A stretch of 64,000 bases of DNA from Pseudomonadota bacterium (GTDB lineage: Bacteria; Desulfobacterota; Binatia; UBA9968), in NCBI GenBank assembly GCA_021324155.1, contig JAJPJQ010000010.1, forward strand, positions 124,001-188,000. The letters run 5' to 3'. Shown here piece after piece: positions 44,371 to 53,689 of the stretch. The translations under genes were made by a program, and so were the position numbers. Position 1 is the stretch's first letter. The number at the start of each line of letters is the position of its first letter. A model generated the notes under the pieces. The model did no database searches and was not told the DNA's origin. It was given only the letters and a program-made list of their open reading frames with translations.

Positions 44371-45161
44371 CGATTCGCGCTCCGCACGTGGACGGCATCC
44401 CCGATGCCGGCGCCGGAGCGCTGATCGGCGCGCGCGTTGAAGCAGGAGATCTCGAGCAGCCCCCAACTGTTGATCAGCGCGCCGTACCCGCCGGTCTCCG
44501 CGTCCGCGTAGCTCGCTGCGAGCCCGCGAATCTCGACGTCGACCAGCGCGATCTCGACCCGGTCGCCGCCGAGCGGCTCGAGGTCGCGCGCGGTGAGGTT
44601 GGTGACGAGATTGCCGAAGTGGTCGATGTAAATAATCTCGCCGCGGACCTCGCCGTCGGTTTTGACGGCCGCCGGCCACGTCAGCCGCATATAGTCGTTC
44701 AGGGCGGGTCCGAATGCCTCGGCCGGCGTGCCCAGCGACAAATGCGCGGCCGCCGGCGCGAAGACGTCGCGGCCGTGAAACGTGGCGCTCACGGGATGGA
44801 GCCGGTAGCGCTCGTTCGCGAGCTCGACGACGCGCCGGGTTTTTTTACGCTCGGCCGCGAGGCTGAGCACGCCGTTGTCGGGGCCAATGAAAAAAGCGTC
44901 TTCGCAATCGATCAGGATCGGCCGCCGGTCGGTGCCGACGCCCGGATCGACGACGGCGACGTGAATCGTTCCCGGCGGAAAATACTGCGCGGCGTAATTC
45001 AGCGCCAGCGCGCCGCCGCGGACCTCCTGCGGCGCGATCCCGTGCGTCACGTCGACGATACGCGCCTCGGGGTTGATGCCCAGGATGACGCCCTTCATGA
45101 TGCCGACGAAAGGATCCTCGTAGCCGAAGTCCGTCGTCAGCGCGATCAGCCGATTCTCCAT
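44367..45161 (-). CDS. S-adenosyl-L-methionine hydrolase / SAM hydroxide adenosyltransferase (DUF62)
   Basis: IALTTDFGYEDPFVGIMKGVILGINPEARIVDVTHGIAPQEVRGGALALNYAAQYFPPGTIHVAVVDPGVGTDRRPI. Confidence 0.94.
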   Translation of the reverse strand: MENRLIALTTDFGYEDPFVGIMKGVILGINPEARIVDVTHGIAPQEVRGGALALNYAAQYFPPGTIHVAVVDPGVGTDRRPILIDCEDAFFIGPDNGVLSLAAERKKTRRVVELANERYRLHPVSATFHGRDVFAPAAAHLSLGTPAEAFGPALNDYMRLTWPAAVKTDGEVRGEIIYIDHFGNLVTNLTARDLEPLGGDRVEIALVDVEIRGLAASYADAETGGYGALINSWGLLEISCFNARADQRSGAGIGDAVHVRSANR

Positions 45162-45220
45162 GGGAGCGTTTCAATGTAACGGAAAAGCGGCGGAGCGTAA
45201 AGGAAGCTACGAAGCACGAT

Positions 45221-45985
45221 CTAAAATGACAGTCGCTCAGCGACCGCGACGGCGTCCTTCAGATGCACCGGGTCGATCGTTCCGACGATCAGCGCATCGA
45301 TGAAGCGTTGCTTCAAGACGAATTCGATTGCGGCGGAGGGCGGAAGATGGCCGCTGAAAAGGCCTTTGATCGCGAGAACGCCGACGCCGGCGGCATGCGC
45401 TTGCGAAAGCGCATCTGCGAGCGCCTGATCTTTTTCACTGAACGGCGCCATGACGATGTCGAGCGACTGACACGCGAGTGCGATGCCTTTCTCTGTCTTG
45501 GCGGAAATACCGGCGGCGCGAATTTTGCCGCTTCGTTTCAGCGCCGCGAGGGCCGCGAGCGCGTCGGTTTGCGTCAGGATTTTCTCGTCTTCGCCGTTCG
45601 AATGGAGCACGAGAATATCGACGCGGTCGGTCTGTAAATTTCTCAAGCTGTTCTCGACCGAGGCGGTGATCGCCTTGGCCGAAAAATCGTAGCTCGAGCG
45701 GCCGCTCTCGTAGCGCTCGCCGGCTTTACTCGCGAGCACGATGCGCTCGCGGTGCGCGGCGACGAACGGGCCGAGGCGCGCTTCGCTCGATCCGTACGCG
45801 GGCGCGGTGTCGATCAGATTGACTCCGAGCTCGAGCGCCGCGTCGAGCAGTCTTTTTACTTGCGCGTCCGACGGCAGGTCGAACGCCGTGGGATATTTCA
45901 CGTCCGTGTTGCGGCCGAGTTTGACGGTGCCGAGACCGATCGGGCTGACGCTCAAGCCGGTGCGTCCTAGCGCGCGGGGATCCAT
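45221..45985 (-). CDS. Aldo/keto reductase
   Basis: ALGRTGLSVSPIGLGTVKLGRN; LELGVNLIDTAPAYGSSEARLGPF; SLRNLQTDRVDILVLHS. Confidence 0.93.
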   Translation of the reverse strand: MDPRALGRTGLSVSPIGLGTVKLGRNTDVKYPTAFDLPSDAQVKRLLDAALELGVNLIDTAPAYGSSEARLGPFVAAHRERIVLASKAGERYESGRSSYDFSAKAITASVENSLRNLQTDRVDILVLHSNGEDEKILTQTDALAALAALKRSGKIRAAGISAKTEKGIALACQSLDIVMAPFSEKDQALADALSQAHAAGVGVLAIKGLFSGHLPPSAAIEFVLKQRFIDALIVGTIDPVHLKDAVAVAERLSF

Positions 45986-47142
45986 TCGGCATTCTCCCAT
46001 GGATAGCGCGCGATCGGCGGCGGCGGCCAGGGCGGCAGCGGATGGTGCGGATAGCCGGCGGGCTGCTTTAAATTCTTTTCCGCGAGCGCGAACACTTCGT
46101 CCGCGAGCACCGGCGCCATCGAGAGCTTGGTCGGCCACGCGGCGATTATGCCGGGCGCGAGCTCGCCTGCATGCACGCCGCTCGGGCGGCGCTGATCGGC
46201 CGTGCGCGCCTCGGCCCTGACGGCGCGGTAGAGCGCGATTTCCGTATTGCGCAAATCGAGCGCCGGCAGGCGCGCGTGAATCTCCTTGAGCGCAAACTGC
46301 CTCGCCGCATTGTCGTCGGTTTCGCCGGCCAATCTTTCCGCGATCTCGCCGCCGATCTGCCAGATGCGCTTTTCGGGCGCGGTGATCGTGAGCTGCGTCT
46401 TGCCGCCGACGATGCAGTGGCCGAAGAGCGGCGGCAGATCGCCGCGCAGCAGCACCATGCCGAGCGGCCGGCGCTGCATCGGCTCGCCGCCGACGCCGAG
46501 GCGCACTAGCAGCTCGGCGTTGCCTTCGCCCGCGGTCAGCACGATCGTCCGCGGATCGAGCGATATATCGCCGATGCGCGCGCTGCGCTCCTCGAAGCGG
46601 AGCGCGGCAAAATCGTAGCGGTGGATGTATTTATCGTGGCGCGCCGCCAGTGCCTTCAGCAGCGACCCGGTCGAGATCACCGGCTCGGCGAGCGCATAGA
46701 CCGCGACCGCCGAGCCGCGCAGGGCCTCGGGCCAGCGCGACGCCGGGAGCCGCTTGGGCCGGGTGGAGAGAAGCCCGGCTTTAGCCACGACTGACATGAA
46801 GCCCAAAGATTGTAGGCGCGCGAGCGCCGATCCCTTCGGCAGCCAGAGATAACAGGATTCCGAGAGGACGCGCGCGTCGCGGAGATCGGGCTCCTCATTT
46901 CCGGCAAGACATGCGCGCCAGCGCGACGGCATTGCTTTCGTCGCGCTTACGGCGGCGAAGTCGCGCACGCCGCGCAGCGCGTATTTGCCGCCGCCGTGGA
47001 TGATGCCCTGCGCTGCGATCGTCTGCCCGGCGCCGAGCGCCGTCGATTCGAGCAGCAGCGCGTGATAGCCAGCGCGGCGAAAGCGCTCCAGGCACCACAG
47101 GCCGGCCGCGCCGCCGCCGAAGATGAGGACGTCGAGTCGCAT
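45967..47142 (-). CDS. FAD-dependent oxidoreductase (DAO family)
   Basis: MRLDVLIFGGGAAGLWCLERFRRAGYHALLLE Rossmann GxGxxG; AQGIIHGGGKYALRG. Confidence 0.88.
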   Translation of the reverse strand: MRLDVLIFGGGAAGLWCLERFRRAGYHALLLESTALGAGQTIAAQGIIHGGGKYALRGVRDFAAVSATKAMPSRWRACLAGNEEPDLRDARVLSESCYLWLPKGSALARLQSLGFMSVVAKAGLLSTRPKRLPASRWPEALRGSAVAVYALAEPVISTGSLLKALAARHDKYIHRYDFAALRFEERSARIGDISLDPRTIVLTAGEGNAELLVRLGVGGEPMQRRPLGMVLLRGDLPPLFGHCIVGGKTQLTITAPEKRIWQIGGEIAERLAGETDDNAARQFALKEIHARLPALDLRNTEIALYRAVRAEARTADQRRPSGVHAGELAPGIIAAWPTKLSMAPVLADEVFALAEKNLKQPAGYPHHPLPPWPPPPIARYPWENAEWIPAR

Positions 47143-47204
47143 GATTGACTCGGACGAATTGTAGCACGGAAAAGAGACTGCGGGCGACTCGCCCCTCACT
47201 CGAG

Positions 47205-47290
47205 CCCTCTCCCATAGGGAGAGGGAATCGATACTAGGTTACCGACAACTTCTACGCCTCGCCCGCGTCCGGGAGAGGGTCGGGGTGATG
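47205..47290. repeat. Family D intergenic hairpin repeat (CCCTCTCCCATAGGGAGAGGG ... GGGAGAGGGTCGGGGTGATG)
   Basis: Perfect 9-bp arms at 47205-47225 plus second degenerate arm. Confidence 0.6.
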
Positions 47291-47304
47291 AACTCGTGAA
47301 ATTG

Positions 47305-47880
47305 TTACGCCGCGAAGAGACGGACATCGACCATCTCGCAGATGACGTGGCCGACGAGGATGTGGGTTTCCTGGATGCGCGCGGTATTTTTGCCCTCGGT
47401 GGCGCACAGCAGGAAGTCGCATTTGCGCGCCATCTTGCCGCCGTCGCCGCCCGTGAGTCCGATGACGGCGATCTTCAGGTTCTTGCACACATCGATGGCC
47501 GCGAGCACGTTGGCGGCGTTGCCGCTGGTCGAGATCGCGAGCGCGATATCGCCTTCTTTACCGAGCGCCTTTATCTGTTTGGAAAAGATTTCCTTGTAGT
47601 CGAAGTCGTTGGCGATGCTCGTGATCGCCGACGTGTCGGTGGTGAGCGCGAGCGCCGGCAGCGGCGGCCGGTCCATGCGGAAGCGATTGACGAACTCGGC
47701 GGCGATATGCTGCGCGTCGGCCGCGCTGCCGCCGTTGCCGAAGATCAGGAGCTTGTTGCCGTTTAGGAACGCCTGCGCGATCGCGTCGATCGCCGCAATG
47801 AGCGTGTCGAGATTCTGCTTGAGGAACGCCTTTTTGGTCGAGACGCTCTCTTCGAACGCCTTGACGATCGCCTGCTTCAT
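47305..47880 (-). CDS. gmhA: SIS-domain phosphoheptose isomerase-like protein
   Basis: GNKLLIFGNGGSAADAQHIAAEFVNRFRMDRPPLPALALTTDTSAITSIANDFDYKEIFSKQIKALGKEGDIALAISTSGNAANVL. Confidence 0.9.
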   Translation of the reverse strand: MKQAIVKAFEESVSTKKAFLKQNLDTLIAAIDAIAQAFLNGNKLLIFGNGGSAADAQHIAAEFVNRFRMDRPPLPALALTTDTSAITSIANDFDYKEIFSKQIKALGKEGDIALAISTSGNAANVLAAIDVCKNLKIAVIGLTGGDGGKMARKCDFLLCATEGKNTARIQETHILVGHVICEMVDVRLFAA

Positions 47881-48995
47881 GCCGATTTCTTGTAATGATC
47901 GGCCATCTGGGTCGTCAGGCCGTGCTTCGCCAGCGCCTCCTCGAACATCTGGCGCACGATCGGATCCTCGTCATCGTATTCGATCTGGTCGCCGCCCTGG
48001 CGGCGGTCGATGGTGCCTTTGTACTTCGGCGATACGCCCCGGAACTTTTTGCTGCCGAAGGCGCGGAGCGCGAGATAGCGCGCCGGCTTCGCGCCGGAGT
48101 TGAAATGCTGGTGCCACCAGCGGTCGGGCGGCACGACCATGCTGCCCTCGTGCCAATCATAGCGCTTGATCGGCGAGCCGTCGGGCCAGATGAGCGAGTA
48201 GCCCTCGCCGCCGAGGATGATCACGTGCGCGCCGGGGCCGTGGCGGTGGCCTTTCTTATAGGTGCCGACGGGAAACTCCGAAATGTGGCACGCGGTCGTG
48301 TTCTCAGACAATTCGAATTTGATATTCCGCCCGCCCGCGCCGCGCACGCTGTACTCCATGAGCTTAAAGCTTCGCACGTCGGGGACGAAGTTCGTCTCCC
48401 AGACGTTGCCGGCGAATTTGAAGCCGTCGTACTCGCCGGCGTAATGCGTGCCCTTACCGCTGAAATACTCGTCGCGTGCGTCGAAGCGGTCGGTGAACGC
48501 GAAATCGTTGTTGAAAATGAAATCGAGATTGTGCAGCAGGTTGATCATGGTCGGCGCGGTCGTCACCGCGAGATAGCGCGCCGGCTCGCTGCCGCTGCCG
48601 TTGAAGAGCTGGTAGTTGGCGTTGATCGGCGGTGAGAACATCGAGCCGGTCTGCCACTCGAATGTCTGCTTCTTCTTGGGATCGTTCCAGACCGTCGCGG
48701 CGCCCTGGCCGCTCACGACGTAGATCGTTTCCTCATAGAGATGGCGCTGCGGCTTGAGGCTTTTTCCCGGCGCAATCTCCGAGATGTAGCAGTTGTTGAC
48801 CTGGCCGGCGCCTTCCATCATGAGGAACGCGCCGGTGCCGCCCGTGCGGTCCCATGGCTCGAGCTTCACCTTGCGGATGTCTTCGACGAAGAAGGTCTTA
48901 ATGATCGGAATGCCTTCGCTCTCGACCCACTTTTCGTAGCTGGTCTTGCCGCCCCCTTCAAGCGCGGCGGTTACTTGTTCCTGCGGCTTGGCCAT
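47877..48995 (-). CDS. Bicupin domain-containing protein
   Basis: LYEETIYVVSGQGAATVWNDPKKKQTFEWQTGSMFSPP; GHRHGPGAHVIILGGEGYSLIWPDG: two cupin motifs. Confidence 0.85.
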   Translation of the reverse strand: MAKPQEQVTAALEGGGKTSYEKWVESEGIPIIKTFFVEDIRKVKLEPWDRTGGTGAFLMMEGAGQVNNCYISEIAPGKSLKPQRHLYEETIYVVSGQGAATVWNDPKKKQTFEWQTGSMFSPPINANYQLFNGSGSEPARYLAVTTAPTMINLLHNLDFIFNNDFAFTDRFDARDEYFSGKGTHYAGEYDGFKFAGNVWETNFVPDVRSFKLMEYSVRGAGGRNIKFELSENTTACHISEFPVGTYKKGHRHGPGAHVIILGGEGYSLIWPDGSPIKRYDWHEGSMVVPPDRWWHQHFNSGAKPARYLALRAFGSKKFRGVSPKYKGTIDRRQGGDQIEYDDEDPIVRQMFEEALAKHGLTTQMADHYKKSA

Positions 48996-49055
48996 GGCTG
49001 CTCCTGTTCAAATGTAATCCACATTTCTATCACAGGGGAAAAGACCGGTAAACAG

Positions 49056-50192
49056 CTAGCGGCGGTAGAACGCGGCGATAGAATCGACTACGGCTGTTTG
49101 CTGGACTTCGGTCAGCTCCGGATAAAGCGGCAGCGCGAGCACCTCTGCGGCGGCTTTTTCGGCGACGGGAAAATCGCCGCGGCGGTATCCGAGATAAGAA
49201 AAGCAGGGCTGGAGATGGAGCGGGGTGGGGTAGTAAATCTCGGCCTGGATGCCCGCGGCCGCGAGGTGTTGCTTCAGCGCGTCGCGGCGCTCTGCGCGGA
49301 CGACATAATAGTTGAAGGCGTGCGCGGGCTCGCGCGCGTCGGGAATGGAGTTCAAGCCGCTCCCGGGGAGCTTGCGATCAAGAAACAGCTTTCCGTACCG
49401 TTCGGCGCGCTCCCGCCGCGCAGCGCACCAGAGCTCGACGTAGCGGAGCTTGACCGCGAGAACAGCGGCTTGAATCGCGTCGAGGCGCGAGTTGACCCCG
49501 ATCACATCGTGGCGGTACTTCGTGTCCTCGCCGTGCGCGCGCAGCAATCTGATTTTAGCGGCAAGCGCGGCGTCGGGCGTTGCGACGAGGCCGGCGTCGC
49601 CGGCGCCGCCGAGATTCTTCGTCGGAAAAAACGAATAGCAGCCGAGGTCGCCGAGCGTGCCGGCGGACTTGCCGCCGTCGCGCGCGCCGAACGATTGCGC
49701 GGCGTCCTCGACGATCTTTACGCGATGTTTTTTGCCGAGCGCGCTCATCTCTTTCATCGCGCACATGCGGCCGAAGAGATGCACCGGAACGATCGCCTTC
49801 ACGCGCGCGGCGGTTTTCTTTTCCGCCAGCAGCATTTCGATTTGTTCGCGGCCGATGAGGAAGCTATCGGGCTCGATGTCGGCGAACAGCGGCGTCGCGC
49901 CGAGGCGCGCGACCGCGGTCGCGGTCGCGACGAAGGTGAATGTCGGCACGATCACGGCGTCGCCGGGGCCGACGCCGAGCGCCATCAATGAGAGTAAAAG
50001 CGCGTCGCTGCCGGACGCGACTCCCACGGCATGCTTCGCGCCGAGGTAAGCGGCGGCATCGCTTTCGAATCTTTCGACGACATCGCCGAGGATGAAGTGC
50101 TGCGACTCCAGAACTTCGTCGATCGCCTGCTGCACTTCTTTGCGGATCGTCTTATATTGAGCTTTGAGGTCGATGATGGGGATTTTCGCCAC
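49056..50192 (-). CDS. DegT/DnrJ/EryC1/StrS aminotransferase family protein
   Basis: IPIIDLKAQYKTIRKEVQQAIDEVLESQHFILG; DAAQSFGARDGGKSAGTLGDLGCYSFFPTKNLGGAGDAG. Confidence 0.95.
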   Translation of the reverse strand: MAKIPIIDLKAQYKTIRKEVQQAIDEVLESQHFILGDVVERFESDAAAYLGAKHAVGVASGSDALLLSLMALGVGPGDAVIVPTFTFVATATAVARLGATPLFADIEPDSFLIGREQIEMLLAEKKTAARVKAIVPVHLFGRMCAMKEMSALGKKHRVKIVEDAAQSFGARDGGKSAGTLGDLGCYSFFPTKNLGGAGDAGLVATPDAALAAKIRLLRAHGEDTKYRHDVIGVNSRLDAIQAAVLAVKLRYVELWCAARRERAERYGKLFLDRKLPGSGLNSIPDAREPAHAFNYYVVRAERRDALKQHLAAAGIQAEIYYPTPLHLQPCFSYLGYRRGDFPVAEKAAAEVLALPLYPELTEVQQTAVVDSIAAFYRR

Positions 50193-50519
50193 TCGTTTGT
50201 CTATAGCATAGGCGGGGTGAAGATTCCTCTCGGAGGCAACGCGATAAGCAGCGCGAATAAATTAGATTCAAGAGATTACAGTTTCGCATCGACTCTTTTT
50301 CCGTCACCCCCGCGAAAGCGGTGGGACGGCTCGGACCTTCGACGGCTCAGGACAAACGGATTAAAACAGGCTTCATATTTTCCGTTCGTGCTATGCCCGT
50401 CGAAGCACTCTTTGATTTTTTACAGCCGCGAGGAAAAAGCCCGGATTCCTAAGTTCACAAGCGAAATGCAACGCCTTGGGGAATAAAGGGTGTTGTCACT
50501 GGGCCGGAAGGAGGTTTCC

Positions 50520-51065
50520 ATGAAAATAAAGGTGGGCGTGATGGGCGCATCCGGCGGCGAGCTCGCGCCGGGCGAAAAAACGCGCCTCGAAGCGCTCGCA
50601 GAGCGCCTCGGCGCGGCGCTCGCCGCGCGCGACTGCATCCTCGTCACCGGCGCGACTACCGGCCTGCCCGATCTCGTCACGCGCGCCGCGCGCCAAAAGG
50701 GCGCGCTGACGCTCGGCGTCTCGCCGGCCCAGGACGGCGATGAGCACAAGCGTTTGGGCCTGCCGCTCGACGCGGCCGACGCGATCATCTACACGGGATT
50801 CGGCTTCAAAGGCCGCAACGTCGTCAACGTCCGCTCCTCGGACATCGTCATCATCTTCGGCGGCGCGACCGGCACGCTGAACGAGTTCACGATCGCCTAC
50901 GACGAAGGAAAAGTCATCGGCGTCGTCGAAGGCAGCGGCGGCATCGCGGATCATATCCGGGAGATCCTCTCGTTCGGCCATAAACGGACGAGCGCGCGTC
51001 TGTTCTACGGAAGCGATCCGGAAAAGCTGCTCGACGAATGCCTGGCGGCGTTCAACAAGCTCTGA
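50520..51065 (+). CDS. LOG/SLOG-family (Rossmann) protein, TIGR00725-like
   Basis: KVGVMGASGGELAPG...CILVTGATTGLPDLVTRAARQKGALTLGVSPA...NVRSSDIVIIFGGATGTLNEFTIAYDEGKVIGVV; GGAGG RBS. Confidence 0.85.
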   Translation: MKIKVGVMGASGGELAPGEKTRLEALAERLGAALAARDCILVTGATTGLPDLVTRAARQKGALTLGVSPAQDGDEHKRLGLPLDAADAIIYTGFGFKGRNVVNVRSSDIVIIFGGATGTLNEFTIAYDEGKVIGVVEGSGGIADHIREILSFGHKRTSARLFYGSDPEKLLDECLAAFNKL

Positions 51066-51071
51066 ATCGCT

Positions 51072-52472
51072 TCAGACGCTCGTCTTCACCTCGGGCGCGA
51101 CGCCTTTGAGCGCGGCCTCGGCGACTTCGGCGAGGAGCCGGTCGTTCTCGTGGTCGAGTGCGAAGACGCGGTACTGGACGATCTTCGACGGGATGAATTC
51201 GAATAATTCCGAAAGCGATTCCTTGGCGATCTCGCCGGTCGAGGGATCGAAAATGTAGATCTGCTTCTTGCCCATCGCGAACGGACTCTCGGGCCGCGGG
51301 TCCTGGATCGCGGCGTCGACGCGGAACACGAGATCGTTCGCCGATGCCGGCAGGCCGGCGCGGATGCGCTTCTCCCAGTCGGTGTCCTGGATCAGCGACA
51401 TGCCGTAGCGCAGCTCGTTCAGCGACAATGTCCGATCGTACGCCATCTTCCATTTGATATCGCGGTCGATGATGCGCCCCCATTCGCGCGCGAGCTCGCC
51501 GTGCTCCTTCGCGCGCCGCCAGCGCGCGACTTCTTCGAGCAGCGACCAATCGGTCAGGCGCAGATAATCTTCCATGTGCTCGAGCGGAGTGCCGCGAAAG
51601 AGCAGCTTCATCGTCTCGGGGAAAATCTCCCGCAGGTGAAGGTCGATCGCGCGGGTCGTGCGGTGATAATAGACGTTGGTGTAGAGATAGAGGCGCGTGT
51701 TCAAAAACATCGTGAGCGCGGCGTTGCCGGACCTGTGCAGCGTGAGCCCCTGCGGCGAGAAAAACGTATAGTGCATCAGCCGCTCGCGGTCGATCGGGCC
51801 GACCGCGACACCGCACATGTACGAGTCGCGCGAGACGTAGTCGAGATTGTCGAACGTGAAGATGCCGTTCGTGAGCGGCTGGAGCATGCGCACCCAGCGC
51901 GGCTTTTCGTGGTCCTCTTTGCCGGTTTTCTTGATCGGGAAGGCGATCTCCTCGGGCTTGAGCTCCTCACCGGACGCGAACGGCCCGCTCGGGCTCCGGC
52001 GGATCTGTCGCAGCAGATCGCCGAGGTGATTCTGGATGATCCTCTGGCTGATGTCTTCGTGCGTGATGTCGAAATCGGCCAGGAAATTGTCATCGAAAAA
52101 ATGGCCGAACGGCCCATGCCCCACGTCATGGAGGAGCCCGGTCATGCGCATATATTCCTCGACGAGCGGCGCCGATGGGCATTCGTCGCCCAGCACGCGC
52201 TTGAGCGACGGGTAGAGATGCTTGCCGAACTCGCCGGCGAGGTGCATCGCGCCGAGCGAGTGCTGGAAGCGGCTGTGCTCGGCCGTGGGATAGACCCAGC
52301 GCGCGCTCTGGAGCTGGTAGATGTAGCGCAGCCGCTGCACCCACGGCGAGTCGATGATGGCCTTTTCCGTGACCTCGCCTTTGGCGAGCGGAACGGTGAA
52401 CTGGATGTAGTGATGGATCGGATCGGCGAGCAGGGCGGCGCCTTCGTACTCGCTGTCCGGCGGGCCGAACAT
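51072..52472 (-). CDS. HD domain-containing phosphohydrolase (SAMHD1/dGTPase-like)
   Basis: AIIDSPWVQRLRYIYQLQSARWVYPTAEHSRFQHSLGAMHLAGEFGKHLYPSL; GLLHDVGHGPFGHFFDD. Confidence 0.92.
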   Translation of the reverse strand: MFGPPDSEYEGAALLADPIHHYIQFTVPLAKGEVTEKAIIDSPWVQRLRYIYQLQSARWVYPTAEHSRFQHSLGAMHLAGEFGKHLYPSLKRVLGDECPSAPLVEEYMRMTGLLHDVGHGPFGHFFDDNFLADFDITHEDISQRIIQNHLGDLLRQIRRSPSGPFASGEELKPEEIAFPIKKTGKEDHEKPRWVRMLQPLTNGIFTFDNLDYVSRDSYMCGVAVGPIDRERLMHYTFFSPQGLTLHRSGNAALTMFLNTRLYLYTNVYYHRTTRAIDLHLREIFPETMKLLFRGTPLEHMEDYLRLTDWSLLEEVARWRRAKEHGELAREWGRIIDRDIKWKMAYDRTLSLNELRYGMSLIQDTDWEKRIRAGLPASANDLVFRVDAAIQDPRPESPFAMGKKQIYIFDPSTGEIAKESLSELFEFIPSKIVQYRVFALDHENDRLLAEVAEAALKGVAPEVKTSV

Positions 52473-52474
52473 GG

Positions 52475-52900
52475 TCAAAGCTCCAGGATCACCTGCGCGG
52501 TCCACTGATTGCCGGTCTTTTCCATGCGTCCCTGCTGCGGGCTGACGGCGCGGATCTCGCGCTGCATCTCGTGGCGGTCGGGGTCGAACTTCTCGCCCCG
52601 TACCTCGCCGCGGATATAGGTGTCTTTCACTTCCTGGACCACGACCTCTTTCAACAGAAAGCTGCTGCCCTGATAAAGATACAGCAGCTCGCGCATCCAG
52701 TTGACCATCAGGTCGTCGCGGTCGGTGCCCTCGACTTCGAGCGTGACATGCTCGTTGTCTTCGACCTTGTCGATCTGCGTCATGATATCGAAGAGCGCGA
52801 AGCCGGAATTGGCGAATAATTCGCCCTGGCTGGCGCCGGAAATCTTGACCGCGAGCTCCGACGAGCGGTTGAAGGTCTTATAGCATTTTCTGTCGGCCAT
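52475..52900 (-). CDS. Archease family protein
   Basis: SSELAVKISGASQGELFANSGFALFDIMTQIDKVEDNEHVTLEVEGTDRDDLMVNWMRELLYLYQGSSFLLKEVVVQEV. Confidence 0.88.
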   Translation of the reverse strand: MADRKCYKTFNRSSELAVKISGASQGELFANSGFALFDIMTQIDKVEDNEHVTLEVEGTDRDDLMVNWMRELLYLYQGSSFLLKEVVVQEVKDTYIRGEVRGEKFDPDRHEMQREIRAVSPQQGRMEKTGNQWTAQVILEL

Positions 52901-52924
52901 ATATTCGATAGGGGCTACAGCTCT

Positions 52925-53674
52925 TTATACCCGATTGATGAGGCTCGCTGCAAAGCCTGCCCCGAAGCCGTTGTCGATATTTACGACGGTTACGCCGGCC
53001 GCGCAGGAATTGAGCATGCCGAGCAGCGCCGCGAGGCCCTGGAAGCTTGCGCCGTAGCCCACGCTCGTGGGCACGGCGATCACCGGCTTGTCGACGAGGC
53101 CGGCGACAACGCTCGGCAGCGCGCCCTCCATCCCGGCGACGACAATGAGCACGGCGGCGGAAAAAAGCTTCCCACGATTGTCCAGTAATCGGTGCAGGCC
53201 GGCGACGCCGACGTCGTACAGTCGCTCGACCCGGTTCGCCGTCATTTCAGCCGTGAGCGCGGCCTCCTCGGCGACGGGAATATCGGATGTGCCGGCGCAC
53301 ACGACCAGCACCGTGCCGCGGCCGGCGATGCGGATCGGCCGGTCGAGCCAGGTTGCGGCGCGCGCCCTCTCATGCACGCGAATGCCTTTCAACCGGCGTT
53401 TCAGGAAGGCCAGCTTGTCGGGCGACAACCTGGTGATCAGCACATTGGCACGCCGCTGATGGATCGTGCGCGCGATCGCGGCGATCTCGGCGGCCGTCTT
53501 CCCTTCTCCGAGGATCACCTCAGGAAACCCCTGGCGCAGCGAGCGGTGATGATCGACCTTGGCGAAGCCCAGGTCTTCGAAGGGCATGTGCCGCAGACGC
53601 TCGAGCGCCTGCGCGACCGAGACCTTGCCGCGCCGGACGCTTTCCAAAAGCTCTGCCAAGCGATCTGCATCCAT
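52925..53674 (-). CDS. larB: Nickel pincer cofactor biosynthesis protein LarB
   Basis: LGFAKVDHHRSLRQGFPEVILGEGKTAAEIAAIA; VVCAGTSDIPVAEEAALTAE; VVAGMEGALPSVVAGLVDKPVIAVPTSVGYGASFQGLAALLGMLNSCAAGVTVVNIDNGFGAGFAASLINR. Confidence 0.94.
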   Translation of the reverse strand: MDADRLAELLESVRRGKVSVAQALERLRHMPFEDLGFAKVDHHRSLRQGFPEVILGEGKTAAEIAAIARTIHQRRANVLITRLSPDKLAFLKRRLKGIRVHERARAATWLDRPIRIAGRGTVLVVCAGTSDIPVAEEAALTAEMTANRVERLYDVGVAGLHRLLDNRGKLFSAAVLIVVAGMEGALPSVVAGLVDKPVIAVPTSVGYGASFQGLAALLGMLNSCAAGVTVVNIDNGFGAGFAASLINRV

Positions 53675-53689
53675 GATGAACAGGCTGAA

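Noticed and set aside
47205-47290. Family D hairpin as a specific regulatory element
   Set aside because: Looks like a common intergenic repeat (CCCTCTCCC...GGGAGAGGG); no functional evidence beyond possible termination
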